64,000 nt of DNA, from the NCBI GenBank assembly GCA_028289545.1, contig JANQPG010000061.1, positions 62,001 to 126,000 on the forward strand, written 5' to 3'. Shown one piece after another: positions 34,014 to 43,951 of the stretch. Position 1 is the stretch's first letter. Each line of letters begins with the position of its first letter. Under the pieces are notes generated by a model. It had not been told where the DNA came from and searched no databases. It was given only the letters and a program-made list of their open reading frames with translations. A program made the position numbers and the translations under genes. The DNA is from Woeseiaceae bacterium (GTDB lineage: Bacteria; Pseudomonadota; Gammaproteobacteria; Steroidobacterales; Woeseiaceae).

Positions 34014-34871
34014 GTGGCGAAGACACTCGACGTGCTTGTGGTGGGTTCCGTGAACCTCGATCTGTCCGCGAAGGTTGCGCGGCTGCCGCAGCCCGGGGAG
34101 ACCATTAGCGGCGCGGTGCTTAAACGGTTTCCAGGCGGCAAGGGCGCCAATCAGGCGCTGGCGGCTCGGCGGCTGGGGGCGGAAGTGACGCTCGTGGCGG
34201 CCGTCGGTGAGGATGGCAATGCCGACGAAGCGCTGGCGCTGCTGCAACAGGCGGACGTCGACCTCGGCGCGCTGCAGCGCTTGCCCGGGGTGCCGACCGG
34301 GCTTGCGATGATTGCCGTGACGCCCGAGGGGGAGAATCAGATTGTCGTGGCGCCGGGCGCAAACACGAAGCTCCGCACGCCTGACGACGGTTTTCCCGCT
34401 GCCGATCTTGTCATCAGCCAGCTCGAGACCCCGGGTGCGGTGCTCGAAGACGTCGTCAAACACTGTGCCGGATTTGTCTGCGTCAACCTGGCGCCCGCAA
34501 AGGAAGTGGATGTCAGCGTGTTGACCCGCGCCGATCTTATTGTCGTCAACGAGTCGGAAGCCGACTGGTACGGGCAGTCCCTGTCCGCGGCGCGCGGATT
34601 CGTCGCGACAACCTACGGCGCCCGCGGCGCAAAGCTCTATCATGGCGAGACGCTGATTGCCGAGACGGAGCCGCCGGCGGTCGACGCCGTAGACACGACC
34701 GGCGCCGGAGATACCTTCACGGCGGCTTTGGCTCTCCAGCTCGCGTCGGGCGTAGCCGGGCCCAATGCGCTGACGTTTGCCTGCGCCGCGGGTGCGCTTG
34801 CAACAACGCGCCGCGGCGCGCAGCCTTCGCTGCCCACGGCGAGGGAAGTCCGGACGCTCCTGGCCCGCTAG
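34014..34871 (+). CDS. rbsK: Ribokinase (PfkB family)
   Basis: A 285-residue cytosolic kinase that phosphorylates ribose to ribose-5-phosphate. Signature regions are VVGSVNLDLSAKVARLPQPGETI and the FPGGKGANQALAARRLG substrate motif near the N-terminus, and DTTGAGDTFTAALAL with the catalytic Asp near residue 227. It is slightly shorter than E. coli RbsK (309). The start is GTG. It follows the nucleoside hydrolase gene and overlaps the 3' end of cdd on the opposite strand by 4 bases. Ribose here is more likely to come from nucleosides than from an Rbs transporter, of which there is none in the window. Confidence 0.9.
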   Translation: MAKTLDVLVVGSVNLDLSAKVARLPQPGETISGAVLKRFPGGKGANQALAARRLGAEVTLVAAVGEDGNADEALALLQQADVDLGALQRLPGVPTGLAMIAVTPEGENQIVVAPGANTKLRTPDDGFPAADLVISQLETPGAVLEDVVKHCAGFVCVNLAPAKEVDVSVLTRADLIVVNESEADWYGQSLSAARGFVATTYGARGAKLYHGETLIAETEPPAVDAVDTTGAGDTFTAALALQLASGVAGPNALTFACAAGALATTRRGAQPSLPTAREVRTLLAR

Positions 34872-35281
34872 CCGGGCATGTGAAACGACGCGGGCAGGAG
34901 CGCGTCGATCGAGTACGTCGCCCAATCGCCGGTTTCGTCGATCATCAGGATGCGCGTATTGGCATCGGCGAACTCCGCAATCTTCTGTCGGCAGCCGCCG
35001 CAGGGTGTGCAGGTTGCGAGGTCGTCGAAGCCGCCCGCAACGACGATGGTCTGGATGCGCGTTCCGCCCGCGACGACCATGGCCGCGATCGCGCCGGCTT
35101 CGGCGCAGGTTCCGAGCGGATAGGTCTCGTTCTCGACGTTGCAGCCAATGTGAATCTGGCCGCGCTCATCGACCAGCGCCGCGCCGACGCTGTAGTTCGA
35201 GTAGGGCGCGTGAGCATGCTGCCGGGCGCGTCCGGCCGCTTCCATTATCTGTTTGTCGGTTGGCTGTTTGTCGTTTGCCAT
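34868..35281 (-). CDS. cdd: Cytidine deaminase
   Basis: A 137-residue cytosolic enzyme that deaminates cytidine and deoxycytidine to uridine and deoxyuridine, feeding thymidine/uridine phosphorolysis. The zinc site is complete: TCAEAGAIAAM (about 53-63, Cys and catalytic Glu) and CTPCGGCRQKI (about 86-96). The length is that of the small homotetrameric bacterial type. It is convergent with rbsK (4-base overlap of the ends) and is transcribed from the 503-bp gap before the Oar-like receptor. Confidence 0.95.
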   Translation of the reverse strand: MANDKQPTDKQIMEAAGRARQHAHAPYSNYSVGAALVDERGQIHIGCNVENETYPLGTCAEAGAIAAMVVAGGTRIQTIVVAGGFDDLATCTPCGGCRQKIAEFADANTRILMIDETGDWATYSIDALLPASFHMPG

Positions 35282-35784
35282 GCTATCGATCCCGTGGGCT
35301 TTTCCTCGACGGACAGGCTTCGCGCGTCAGCTCTGGCTGTTGCGCGGCTGACACTATTGTAGTGCCAGCGACGGGCCTGCGCTGTCTCGCCCATACTTGT
35401 TGCGAAAATGACACAACACCCTCCGCAGTCCTGTCGTACCCTGGCGGATGACAAGCCCCCCGGCAAGCAACGATCGTTTACGTTACAGTCCCGGATACGT
35501 CAATAGTCTGACGGCGAATCAGGCAAAGAAACAGACGCTTGAAAGGGTAACATCAAGTTACTTCGAGGTGGTGCGCCCGACCTGCCACAAGTCGTTTCCA
35601 AAAGGCTCGCACAGCCGATTGCAAGCCACTTATATCTCTCTGATTTTGATATGCTTTGCTTCGTTACGGAGTTGTTAACGGGGCGATCTGCAATTACACT
35701 CTTGGTATGGCTTCCGAAATAATACTGTCACAAAGGTCGCCTATTCTTCGCCCTCCTCAAGATCCAGTCCAGAGACCCACAATA
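35282..35784. other. Regulatory gap between cdd and the Oar-like receptor
   Basis: No gene is evident in these 503 bases. The right part is noticeably AT-richer (about 35600-35740, with TTATATCTC, TGATATGC and AATAATACTGTCAC), which suits a promoter and a long leader for the receptor gene. A small inverted repeat GTAAC-atcaa-GTTAC lies at 35547-35561 and could be an operator. I cannot define the -35/-10 boxes confidently. The cdd promoter must also lie in this gap, near its left end. Confidence 0.4.
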
Positions 35785-38700
35785 ATGATTAGATTAGTCA
35801 GCTGCACGGCTTCACGAAAAGACATCCGGCGTGTCTTCTCAACACTCATGTTGTCGCTTATGGCAATGTTGCTCGCTCCTGTTGCGTTGAACGCACAAGA
35901 GACGAGCTCGGCCATTCGCGGTTCCGTCAGCGCCGACAACGGCGCCGCCATATCGAATGCAACGGTAACTATCCGCAACGAGGATACCGGACTGACCCGT
36001 AGCGCCCAGACCAACGCCAGCGGCGAGTTCCGCATCGGCGGCCTGCCTATTGGGGAAAACTACACCGTGACCGCAACCGGTGCCGGCTATCAAGGCGAGC
36101 GGATCACCGGCGTCATCATCAACCTCGGCCAGACCGCGGACATCGACTTCGCGTTGACCGACGGTGCAGCGATCGAAGAGGTCGTCGTCACCGGAACGTT
36201 CTCGCCCCTGCAGCAGGTGGCGGTCGGTCCGAGCGCCGTGTTCGGTCTCGATGAACTGCAGAGCGCGCCGGCCATCAACCGGAACATCACCGATGTTGTG
36301 CGCGCCGACCCGAGGCTGTTCGTGGACGAGTCGCGCGGCGACATCAATGCCGTTCAGTGCGGCGGAAAGAACTCGCGGTTTAACGCTCTGACGGTCGACG
36401 GTGTGCGTCTGAACGATTCTTTCGGACTGAATTCCAACGGCTACCCGACGGAGCGCATGCCGTTTTCGTTCGACGCGATCAGCCAGGTCGCCGTAGAGCT
36501 TGCGCCGTTTGACGTCGAATACGGCGGCTTCTCCGCTTGCAACATCAATGCGGTAACAAAATCGGGCGGCAATCAGCTGACGGGCTCGATGTTCTACGAT
36601 TACACCGATGACGGGCTCCGCGGCGATTCGCTCGAGGGCGACCCCCGCCGCTCGGGCAGCTTCGACGAGCAGCGCTGGGGCATCAACTTCGGCGGTCCGA
36701 TCATCCAGGACAAGCTGTTCTTCTTCGCGGCCTACGAGAAGCTCGACGGCGCAAACCTTTTCGACCGGGGCGCGATTGGCTCCGGCGCCGTGAACGAGGT
36801 GGACGTCACTCAGGCGGAAATCGACGAGATTGCCCAGATTGCGCGCGATCTCTATCTGTACGACCCGGGCAACGTTCCCTCGAGTTTCGCCAATGAAGAC
36901 GAGAAGCTCCTGGTCAAGATCGACTGGAACATCAACGATCAGAACCGACTTGCGTTTACCTACAACTACAACGACGGATTCAACATTACGGAATCCGACG
37001 GCGATTCGGACGAGTTCGAGTTCTCGAATCATCTCTATGAGCGCGGCGCCGAACTGAACTCCTACGTTGCCACCCTGTATTCCGACTGGAACGATCAGCT
37101 GTCGACTGAACTTCGCGTGGGCTACCAGGAGCTGGACAATCGTCAGAATCCGGTGGGCGGCACCGACTTCGGTGAAATCCGCGTCGAGCTTGCGGATCGC
37201 CCCGGCCTTCAGGACGTTGACGTCTACCTGGGCTCCGATGACAGTCGCCACGCCAACCAGCTAAACTACGACGTGCTGAACCTGGCGTTCAAGGTCAAGT
37301 ACTACCGCGGCGATCACAACTTCACGTTCGGTATCGAGCGCGAGTCCCTCGACATTTTCAACCTCTTCGTACAGCACGTGGAGACGGAAATCCGTTTTGA
37401 AGGCATCGACAACTTCCGTAACGGTTTTGCCGACGCGATCTACTACAACAACGCGCCTTCCAACAACGCGCAGGATGCCGCCGCCGACTGGGGCTACGCG
37501 CTGAATACGCTGTATGCGCAGGATGAGTTCACCGTGGGTGACCGCTGGACGTTCGTGTTGGGTGCTCGTTACGACCTCTACACCAGCAGCGATCGTCCCG
37601 AGGAGAACCCGATTTTTGTCGCCGACTACGGCTTCTCGAACGCCACCAACCTCGATGGCGAAGGGTTGTTCCAGCCGCGCTTCGGCTTCACGTTCGACTG
37701 GACGGCCAACACGACGCTGCGCGGCGGCATCGGTCTGTATTCGGGCGGCAACCCGAACGTCTGGTTGTCGAACAACTTCTCGGCCAACAACGTCCTGCAG
37801 TTCGGCCAGCGGGGTCGCTCGTTCGGCTACACGGACGGATCACGCTCTCTGTTCGACACGGACGTCGTGTATCGCGCGGTTGAAGACGGCGCACCGGCTG
37901 GCGCTGGCGCTGGCTGGGGCGTGCCTTCCGAGCTGTTCGACGCAGTGGCCGGTGGCACAGGCGACAACTTCGAAATCAACTACCTCGATCCGGGTTTCAA
38001 AATCCCGTCCGAATGGAAGTTTGCGCTGGGCCTGACGCACGTATTCCCGCGTGACTACGTGTTTAGCGCGGACCTGCTGGTTACCGAGGGCCAGGACACC
38101 GCAATCGTTCAGCGCGGAGACCTCGAGCAGGTAGGTACGACGCCTGAGGGTTATCCGATCTACGACAGCGTTCGGGAGCCGACTTTCGTCCTGCGCAACA
38201 GCAGCGAAGGCAACCGCTCGTTCACGGCTTCCCTGGCGCTCGGCAAGACCTATGACAACGGTTTCGATTTCAACGTCGGTTATGCCTACACCGATGCGGA
38301 AGACGTTAGCCCGATGACCAGCTCGGTAGCTTTCTCGAACTACCAGAACCGGGCGTTCTTCGATCCTCAGGAGGAAGTCCTGTCGACCTCGAACTACGCC
38401 ATTCGTCATCGCTTCACGTTTACGACGACCTACCGGCGTGAATTCTGGCGCGGCCTCGAAACCCAGATCTCGCTCTACGGCGCCGTGAACTCGGGTCAGC
38501 CGTTCAGCATCACCGTACCGGGCAACGGGATCTTCAACTTCACGCCTTTCCTCGAAGGCGAGAACGTGCTCGAGCCCGGACGCGAAAGAAACGATCGGGA
38601 AGGATCGTACTGGCGCAAGCTCGACCTGCGTGTCAGCCAGGAACTGCCGGGCTTTGCGCCGGAACACCGCTTCAACGCGTTTTTCGTGATCGACAACCTG

Positions 38701-38838
38701 ACGAACCTTCTGAACGACGACTGGGGCATACTGCGTCAGCATGCGTTCCCAAGCACCGTCGTCGCGGGAACGGAGCAGCCGATCATTGGCGATGCTTCGC
38801 TGTACGCAATCACCTTCGGCGTTCAGTACAGCTTCTAA
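35785..38838 (+). CDS. TonB-dependent receptor with N-terminal carboxypeptidase-regulatory-like domain (Oar-like)
   Basis: A 1017-residue outer-membrane receptor. ATG 35785 opens a signal peptide (LMLSLMAMLLAPVALNA, cleavage before QET). Residues about 35-120 form a carboxypeptidase-regulatory-like beta-sandwich (IRGSVSADNGAAISNATVTI...GEFRIGGLP). The plug domain starts at IEEVVVTG (about 132), and a large barrel ends in ITFGVQYSF. This layout matches Oar-type receptors, which handle large or polymeric ligands. It sits between nucleoside-catabolic genes and a lipoprotein nuclease/phosphatase, so nucleic acid or nucleosides are a plausible ligand; that is inference. An intrinsic terminator follows 23 bases after its stop. 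Confidence 0.9.
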   Translation: MIRLVSCTASRKDIRRVFSTLMLSLMAMLLAPVALNAQETSSAIRGSVSADNGAAISNATVTIRNEDTGLTRSAQTNASGEFRIGGLPIGENYTVTATGAGYQGERITGVIINLGQTADIDFALTDGAAIEEVVVTGTFSPLQQVAVGPSAVFGLDELQSAPAINRNITDVVRADPRLFVDESRGDINAVQCGGKNSRFNALTVDGVRLNDSFGLNSNGYPTERMPFSFDAISQVAVELAPFDVEYGGFSACNINAVTKSGGNQLTGSMFYDYTDDGLRGDSLEGDPRRSGSFDEQRWGINFGGPIIQDKLFFFAAYEKLDGANLFDRGAIGSGAVNEVDVTQAEIDEIAQIARDLYLYDPGNVPSSFANEDEKLLVKIDWNINDQNRLAFTYNYNDGFNITESDGDSDEFEFSNHLYERGAELNSYVATLYSDWNDQLSTELRVGYQELDNRQNPVGGTDFGEIRVELADRPGLQDVDVYLGSDDSRHANQLNYDVLNLAFKVKYYRGDHNFTFGIERESLDIFNLFVQHVETEIRFEGIDNFRNGFADAIYYNNAPSNNAQDAAADWGYALNTLYAQDEFTVGDRWTFVLGARYDLYTSSDRPEENPIFVADYGFSNATNLDGEGLFQPRFGFTFDWTANTTLRGGIGLYSGGNPNVWLSNNFSANNVLQFGQRGRSFGYTDGSRSLFDTDVVYRAVEDGAPAGAGAGWGVPSELFDAVAGGTGDNFEINYLDPGFKIPSEWKFALGLTHVFPRDYVFSADLLVTEGQDTAIVQRGDLEQVGTTPEGYPIYDSVREPTFVLRNSSEGNRSFTASLALGKTYDNGFDFNVGYAYTDAEDVSPMTSSVAFSNYQNRAFFDPQEEVLSTSNYAIRHRFTFTTTYRREFWRGLETQISLYGAVNSGQPFSITVPGNGIFNFTPFLEGENVLEPGRERNDREGSYWRKLDLRVSQELPGFAPEHRFNAFFVIDNLTNLLNDDWGILRQHAFPSTVVAGTEQPIIGDASLYAITFGVQYSF

Positions 38839-38860
38839 AGCTGAATTCCGCAGTACCCAA

Positions 38861-38890
38861 AAAGCCCGGCCTTGTGCCGGGCTTTTTTTT
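38861..38890. terminator. Bidirectional intrinsic terminator
   Basis: A 10-bp stem AAAGCCCGGC / GCCGGGCTTT with a 5-base loop, flanked by A residues on the left and eight or more T residues on the right, lies between two convergent genes. It should terminate the receptor transcript on the plus strand and the nuclease/phosphatase transcript on the minus strand. Confidence 0.92.
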
Positions 38891-38926
38891 GGGCAGGCAA
38901 TTTGGCGGCGTCGTGCTGCCGCCCGG

Positions 38927-40012
38927 TTATCTCTCGGGGATCGTCTCGAGAGTCATGACCAACGGCAAATGATCGGAGACGCCACGGCGCGCCTCGAGGT
39001 CGAAGCGTCGCGGTGTGCCGTCGGCGTTGAGCTGGTCCTCGTAGCCGTCGGCAATGAACACTCCGCCGGGCTGAATCCGCCACTGCGCCGCGGCGGACTC
39101 GGACGGCGCGTAAAAGATCATGTCGAGGAATGACCAGCTGTCGTTGCGGGCAAAATAGTTTGTGCCGCGGCAGCCTTCACAGCGGTCCTCGTGCGCGATG
39201 ATCCAGTATGGCCGCGCCATGTCGTCGAGTATCGACGTGCCTTCGACCTCGCGCTGCGGCGTGTTGAAGTCGCCGGCTGCAAACACGTGGTGTGACGCCG
39301 GTACGCGGCTCCGGATATCGTTCAGGTGCTCATACGCCAGCCAGCGCATCTCGATGGGGTGGAACGGCGCCGGAAAATGCACCGAGAAGCCAGTCAGCAA
39401 CTCACCGTCGGGAAGTTCGAAGGTCGCCTCGAGCACGCCGCGTGTGTCGTCGGCGCGATCCGGGAAGTCCGACATATCCAGCGGATGCAGCACGGGATCG
39501 CCGACCAGCGGCAGTCGAGACAGGAAGGCCACGTCGATGCCGCGGATATCGCGGCCTTCGATGAGCACCGCTTCCCTGTAGCCCGCCGCGCCGAGATAGT
39601 CGTCGCGCAAGCGCTGCAAAATGCCGAGGTTTTCGACCTCCTGCAGGGCAATGACGTCGGGGCCGGAGCCGTCGTTGACGTCGAGGATCGTCCTGGCCAG
39701 CTGTTCGAGCTTGAAGTCGACGGCGTCGTCGCTCCAGTCCAGATACAGACAGTCGTTACGCCAACGCTCGACCTCGATACGCTCGCACTCCGCAATGTGT
39801 AGAGGATCGGATTTGACGGTGCGGGGCTGGTAGGTGCTGTCGTTCTTGCCGGCATCGTCGAGCGCGTCGAACAGGTTCTCGACGTTGAAGCTCATGATCG
39901 TGATCTCATACCCTTCGTAACCGTCCGATTCCGCCGTGTTCGTGTCCGGACCGCTGCCGCCGCAGGCGGCAAGGCTAACGGCAAGGCCCAGTGCGGGAAG
40001 CAGGGGCCGCAA
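38927..40012 (-). CDS. Endonuclease/exonuclease/phosphatase-family lipoprotein
   Basis: A protein of about 361 residues of the EEP (DNase I-like) fold. Motifs in order: IMSFNVENLFD, VIALQEVENL (catalytic Glu), GDFNTP and SDHLPLVM (catalytic His). A lipobox LAVSLAACGG lies near the N-terminus, so it should be anchored in the periplasm or on the surface. The start is uncertain: the open frame reaches 40192 but would overlap the upstream gene by 113 bases; the TTG at 40012 gives a normal lipoprotein signal. EEP enzymes cleave DNA, RNA, nucleotides or phosphoesters. Its location beside a receptor and nucleoside genes suggests breakdown of extracellular nucleic acid. Confidence 0.82.
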   Translation of the reverse strand: MRPLLPALGLAVSLAACGGSGPDTNTAESDGYEGYEITIMSFNVENLFDALDDAGKNDSTYQPRTVKSDPLHIAECERIEVERWRNDCLYLDWSDDAVDFKLEQLARTILDVNDGSGPDVIALQEVENLGILQRLRDDYLGAAGYREAVLIEGRDIRGIDVAFLSRLPLVGDPVLHPLDMSDFPDRADDTRGVLEATFELPDGELLTGFSVHFPAPFHPIEMRWLAYEHLNDIRSRVPASHHVFAAGDFNTPQREVEGTSILDDMARPYWIIAHEDRCEGCRGTNYFARNDSWSFLDMIFYAPSESAAAQWRIQPGGVFIADGYEDQLNADGTPRRFDLEARRGVSDHLPLVMTLETIPER

Positions 40013-40079
40013 TTGGGCGATAGCGGACGGCGAGACCGGAGTAGCGTCTGGGTTTCCCGTGGCTACCTTATCTGCTGCG

Positions 40080-41075
40080 TTAATGGCTGCTCTCCCGCCG
40101 CGAACGGCCCACAGTGTCTTTATCGTCCAGGCGGGCTTTTTCCTGCCTGCCGAGAGCGGGGCTCCTGAGCCTGACGCGGAACAGCGGCGCATGAAGCCGT
40201 TCGACCGTCAGCAGCAGTGATCGGCCGTCCGCCGCGAAGGCCAGCGATTCGGCATCGCGGATGCCGCCGATGTGGTAGCGCGCCGGCTCCGTGTTCAATG
40301 CGTCGTACCAGCTCTGGCCGTCCTTGCGTGTGTAGAAATACACCGCGCGATAGGTCAGAACCGCGGCGTGGCGGCCATCAGCGGAGAAGTCCATGGCCGT
40401 GGGCTGCCAGTGCCAGTCCAGTGTCCGCGGAGCGGCCGCAATGTCCTCGGCCGGCGGCGGCGGGAGGGTCGTGACAGGTCCCAGGTAATCGGCCGTTACG
40501 CGCTCGCCATTCGCGGGTTTGTCGAGCGGCAGGGAGTACAGCCGCGGCGGCAGGTCGCGCTTGCTGAGCACGTACACGCGGCCCTCCCGGGGATCGACGG
40601 CAACCGACTCCGCATCGCGCGGCCCGTCCGGATAGCGGACGTCGATGTGCCAGGTTGGCGCCGCGGCCCGCGTCTCGCCTTGCTCGAGGTCGGGTTCGGC
40701 GACGACATACAGCCTGAGGTCGTCCCTCTGGCCGCCGTTGTCGCCAATGTCCGCCGCGAGCAGATAGGGCGTTCCATCGAGTTCGAACGCGGCAAGGTCC
40801 TCCCAGTCCCGGTTCTGCGCCGGTTCCAGGCGCAGCTCGCTATGGGCTTTGCCTCGTTCATCGGTTGCGTAAAGGCTCGGTTCCGCACCGCCGTCGGCGA
40901 GCATCCACAGGCGCGATTCGTTGCGCCTCGAGCTGACCATCCCGCTGACCTCGACGAGGCGAGGGTCTTCGATCTGTCCCGCCAGCTCGACGCTTCGCCG
41001 CACCTTGTCCGCGGCGACGGCTCCGGCAACCAACGAGCCGGTCGTAACTAACAGGGCGATAGCCAATGTGCGCAT
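40080..41075 (-). CDS. Secreted beta-propeller-like protein of unknown function
   Basis: A 331-residue protein with a signal peptide (TLAIALLVTTGSLVAGAVAA). The body has repeated strand segments such as RDWEDLAAFELDGTPYLLAADIGDN, RDAESVAVDPREGRVYVLSKRD and RDAESLAFAADGRSLLLTVER, spaced in a way that suits a beta-propeller. The D-x-E-D/S-x-A-x motifs recall propellers with esterase-like or phytase-like folds, but catalytic residues are not certain. It is upstream of, and co-oriented with, the lipoprotein nuclease/phosphatase, with which it is probably co-transcribed. Confidence 0.65.
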   Translation of the reverse strand: MRTLAIALLVTTGSLVAGAVAADKVRRSVELAGQIEDPRLVEVSGMVSSRRNESRLWMLADGGAEPSLYATDERGKAHSELRLEPAQNRDWEDLAAFELDGTPYLLAADIGDNGGQRDDLRLYVVAEPDLEQGETRAAAPTWHIDVRYPDGPRDAESVAVDPREGRVYVLSKRDLPPRLYSLPLDKPANGERVTADYLGPVTTLPPPPAEDIAAAPRTLDWHWQPTAMDFSADGRHAAVLTYRAVYFYTRKDGQSWYDALNTEPARYHIGGIRDAESLAFAADGRSLLLTVERLHAPLFRVRLRSPALGRQEKARLDDKDTVGRSRRESSH

Positions 41076-41142
41076 TGCACGTCCTTGAGCAAAAGAACCT
41101 GCTCGATTATTGCTGAGAATTGTTGAATCCGGTGCGTTTTTA

Positions 41143-41172
41143 CAAAAAAAAGCCCGGCCAGAGGCCGGGCTT
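41143..41172 (-). terminator. Intrinsic terminator of the minus-strand TonB receptor
   Basis: Read on the minus strand, AAGCCCGGCC-tct-GGCCGGGCTT is followed by eight T residues. The 10-bp stem has a 3-base loop and lies 26 bases after the receptor stop codon. Confidence 0.9.
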
Positions 41173-41197
41173 CGTGACGTGCCGAGGACGAGCCGGA

Positions 41198-43444
41198 TCA
41201 GTTGCCGAAGTCGTAGCGGACTTCAGCGCCCCAGAATCGCGGTTCGTTGACAAACGCGGTCAGGTTCAGGAAGTTGAGCGCGCCGTCAGCAACGATCTCG
41301 TTGGTGATGTTGCGGCCGACAAACGCAAAATCCAGCCCTGCGGGCGTGCGGTAGCCGACGCGCAGCCCGCCGATCCAGCGCTGTTCGGCCACGAACTCGA
41401 CCGAGCGATGCAGGAAGATGTTGGAATCGCTGCGGTAGTTCCAGTCGGTGTTGGCGTAAATCTCGCCGCCGTTGTCGAGCGGAATGTTGTACTGGATGAT
41501 TGCATTGGCCAGCCACTCGGGCGTGCGCGGCAGCGGGTTGCCGTCGATCGACACTTCGGTCACGGGACCGAACGGCCCCATGCGCATGCCGACGACCGGA
41601 TCGAGGCCCGTGCACGACGGGTTGGCGCCGCAGAGGTCGTCGCGCAGATCCGCATCCTTGATTTCCGTGTCGTTGTAGCTCACGTTGGCGATGAACAGCA
41701 GGTTGTCGGTGACGAGCAGCTCGAATTCCGTTTCGGCGCCCAGACCCTCGACTTCATCCGCGTTGAGCAGCTGGTTGACGTTGGCGACACCGCCCGTGGC
41801 CGTTAGCTGCTGGTCGTCTACCTGGTAGAAGTAGGCAGCGCCCGACCAGCGAGCCCGTCCGTCCAGGAGCGTGCTTTTGAAGCCCACCTCGAACGAATTC
41901 GCGGTTTCCGTTTCAGCCGAGGACGTGAAGCCGAATCGGCCGAGCGTCACGGGGCCGCGCGAGCCGTTGGCGAAACGCCCGTAAACCGAGACGTCGTCGT
42001 TGACGTTGTAGTTGAGCGCCAGATCCCAGTTGCCGTAGGAGTCGTCGATGGCGATCGTATCGGCAGGCGAGGGCGAGCCCGGTCCCGGCGAGACGGCAAG
42101 GTTCTTGTCGTCGTCCGTGTAGCGCAACCCGAGGGTCAGCGACAGCGCATCGGTGAAGCTGTATTCGCCCTGGGCGAACAGGGCAACGGACTCGGTTTGC
42201 TGGGTGACGATGTCGCTGAAGTTCTGCTCGAAGTCGCGGCTGAAGACGTCGTAGTCTTCATCGAAGTAGAACAGGCCGGCCTGCCAGAAGAAGCGGTCGT
42301 TTTCACCCGAGATCCTGAATTCCTGCGTGAGCTGGTAGTGATCGTCGAGGCCGTCTCCGGTCGTGACGTTAAAGAACACCTGCCGGCCGAGGCTGCCGAT
42401 GTCGTTGGGGTCGAAAGACAACAGGCCGCCGTCGACGTCCGCGGCCTGGAAGTTCTCGACGCTGTCGTAGCCCGTAATCGACGTGATCGTCAGACCGTTG
42501 TCGAGTTCCCACTGCAGATTGGCGGCAAAACCGATGTGGTCGAGCTCCATCTCGGCACTACCGTCATGGTTCGCCTGTTCCACGTCGAATCCGGCTCTCA
42601 AACCCTGCTGGCCCTGTTCGAACGCGTTGGCGTAGAACACCTGCGGGTGGCTGCCGTCCTGCTGGAAGGCGTGCAGTTTGAACAAACCCGTAAACGTCTC
42701 GCCGGGCTGCCACAGGAGCTGCACGCGCGCGGCTGTCTCGTCGAAGCCGCCAAAATCGTCGCCGGGTCCGTTGGCGATATTGTCGATCCAGTCTTCACGA
42801 TTGACATACTTGAGGGAGACGCGCACGGCCACGGTTTCGCTCAAGCCGCCGCCAAAGGCGCCCTCCAGCGTGGTTGTTTCCCGGCTGCCGAATCCGCCCG
42901 TTATGTAGCCGCTCGTGTCGAAATCGGGCCGTACCGAGTCGATCTTGACGACACCGGCCGTCGTGTTGCGGCCAAACAGCGAGCCTTGCGGGCCTTTCAG
43001 CACCTCGATGCGCGCAATGTCATAGAGCGGTATGCTGCGCAGCACGCCGTTTTCGAGCGGGACTTCGTCGAACACCATCGATACAGGCTGGTTGGCGTTG
43101 GTGTCGAAATCGATGTTGCCGAGCCCGCGTATGTAGAAGCGCGGCAAGGTGCGGCCGTTCGAGGATTCGATCTGCAGGCTCGGAACCCGTCCGGCCAGAG
43201 CGCGGATGTTCTCGGCGGAACCCAGGTAGTCGCGCACGCTGTCACCGGCAATCGTCGAAACGGCGGCAGGGACGTCTTCCAGGCTCTGCTCGCGTTTCTG
43301 CGCCGTCACGGTGATTTCTTCGAGCACGCCCTCGATCTGCGCCAGCGCCGGGGCCGCAGCCACGGTAAACGCCAGTGCAACTGTCAGGCGGCCGAAACGA
43401 CTCGCGACCGGACCGGGTTGACTTGTTGTATTTCGACCACGCAT
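41198..43444 (-). CDS. TonB-dependent receptor (iron-siderophore/vitamin-type layout)
   Basis: A 748-residue outer-membrane receptor. The start at 43444 is preceded by GAGGAGAGAGCCAT and opens a signal peptide ending APALAQ; the frame upstream to 43594 is not protein-like. A TonB box [11 protein letters not shown] appears about 45 residues in, followed by the plug ([44 protein letters not shown]) and a 22-strand-type barrel ending in EVRYDFGN, whose last residue is Asn rather than the usual aromatic. This class imports many ligands, often of plant or nucleoside origin in scavenging bacteria. It is divergent from deoD, across a MITE-like element. The ligand is unassigned. Confidence 0.9.
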   Translation of the reverse strand: MRGRNTTSQPGPVASRFGRLTVALAFTVAAAPALAQIEGVLEEITVTAQKREQSLEDVPAAVSTIAGDSVRDYLGSAENIRALAGRVPSLQIESSNGRTLPRFYIRGLGNIDFDTNANQPVSMVFDEVPLENGVLRSIPLYDIARIEVLKGPQGSLFGRNTTAGVVKIDSVRPDFDTSGYITGGFGSRETTTLEGAFGGGLSETVAVRVSLKYVNREDWIDNIANGPGDDFGGFDETAARVQLLWQPGETFTGLFKLHAFQQDGSHPQVFYANAFEQGQQGLRAGFDVEQANHDGSAEMELDHIGFAANLQWELDNGLTITSITGYDSVENFQAADVDGGLLSFDPNDIGSLGRQVFFNVTTGDGLDDHYQLTQEFRISGENDRFFWQAGLFYFDEDYDVFSRDFEQNFSDIVTQQTESVALFAQGEYSFTDALSLTLGLRYTDDDKNLAVSPGPGSPSPADTIAIDDSYGNWDLALNYNVNDDVSVYGRFANGSRGPVTLGRFGFTSSAETETANSFEVGFKSTLLDGRARWSGAAYFYQVDDQQLTATGGVANVNQLLNADEVEGLGAETEFELLVTDNLLFIANVSYNDTEIKDADLRDDLCGANPSCTGLDPVVGMRMGPFGPVTEVSIDGNPLPRTPEWLANAIIQYNIPLDNGGEIYANTDWNYRSDSNIFLHRSVEFVAEQRWIGGLRVGYRTPAGLDFAFVGRNITNEIVADGALNFLNLTAFVNEPRFWGAEVRYDFGN

Positions 43445-43951
43445 ATGGCTCTCTCCTCGGGTGTGGATGCGCAGAGTATACGCCTTACCGACCACGATTG
43501 TAGAGTTGAAGTGACGCACGGATGGGTAACTTGTGGTGCGCGCGCCACGCTGGAAGCTGTCTCTGAAATAGTTCATCGTCGCGCCGGTGGCCATTTTTTT
43601 GGCAAGCCAAGGCGCCGCGAGTGCCGTGTAGCACGGCTACATCAGCGAGCGGCAACGCGGGCTGGCGGAAAAATGGCCCTGGCCCAAAGGGTTGTGGCGC
43701 GAGAGACTGCGATGCGGCGTTGCTCGTCGCTTATTTGGAGCTACCAAACTGCACTCCTCGTGCCTTGCCTCGCAGTCTCTCGCACCGCAACGCGGCGACG
43801 AACTATTCAGAGACAGCTTCCTTTGTTTCGGTTCGATTACGGACGCTCCCCAAAACGGCGCCAACGCGGTATCGTTCCGATCCGGCAAATCCGCCGAAAC
43901 GTCGGTCCGGACGTGCCAGCCCGCACGGTCTTAAAAAAAACGGAAAAAATT
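43445..43951. other. Divergent intergenic region between TonB receptor and deoD
   Basis: The gap of 507 bases holds the receptor promoter region, a 270-bp MITE-like element (43552-43821) and about 130 bases leading to deoD. A possible -10 box for the receptor is TATACT on the minus strand (43475-43480), without a clear -35 partner. No gene is seen. An open frame that reads through from 42197 across this gap into deoD is antisense to the receptor and not protein-like. Confidence 0.6.
43552..43821. mobile_element. MITE-like element, 270 bp, with terminal inverted repeats
   Basis: The left end GGAAGCTGTCTCTGAAATAG and the right end match in inverted orientation for about 30 bases with a few mismatches (left 43552-43583, right 43791-43821). 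Inside lie a second inverted repeat, GCGAGAGACTGCGA at 43699-43712 with its perfect complement at 43770-43783, a GCCGTG-tag-CACGGC palindrome (43623-43637), and paired GGCCATTTTT and AAAAATGGCC blocks. No open reading frame for a transposase is present. No clear target-site duplication is visible. Its left arm is repeated, diverged, at 15864-15963. Confidence 0.78.

Noticed and set aside
35839..37251. A 470-residue minus-strand open frame opposite the Oar-like receptor
   Set aside because: It is antisense to a well-defined receptor and lacks recognisable domains or a ribosome-binding site.
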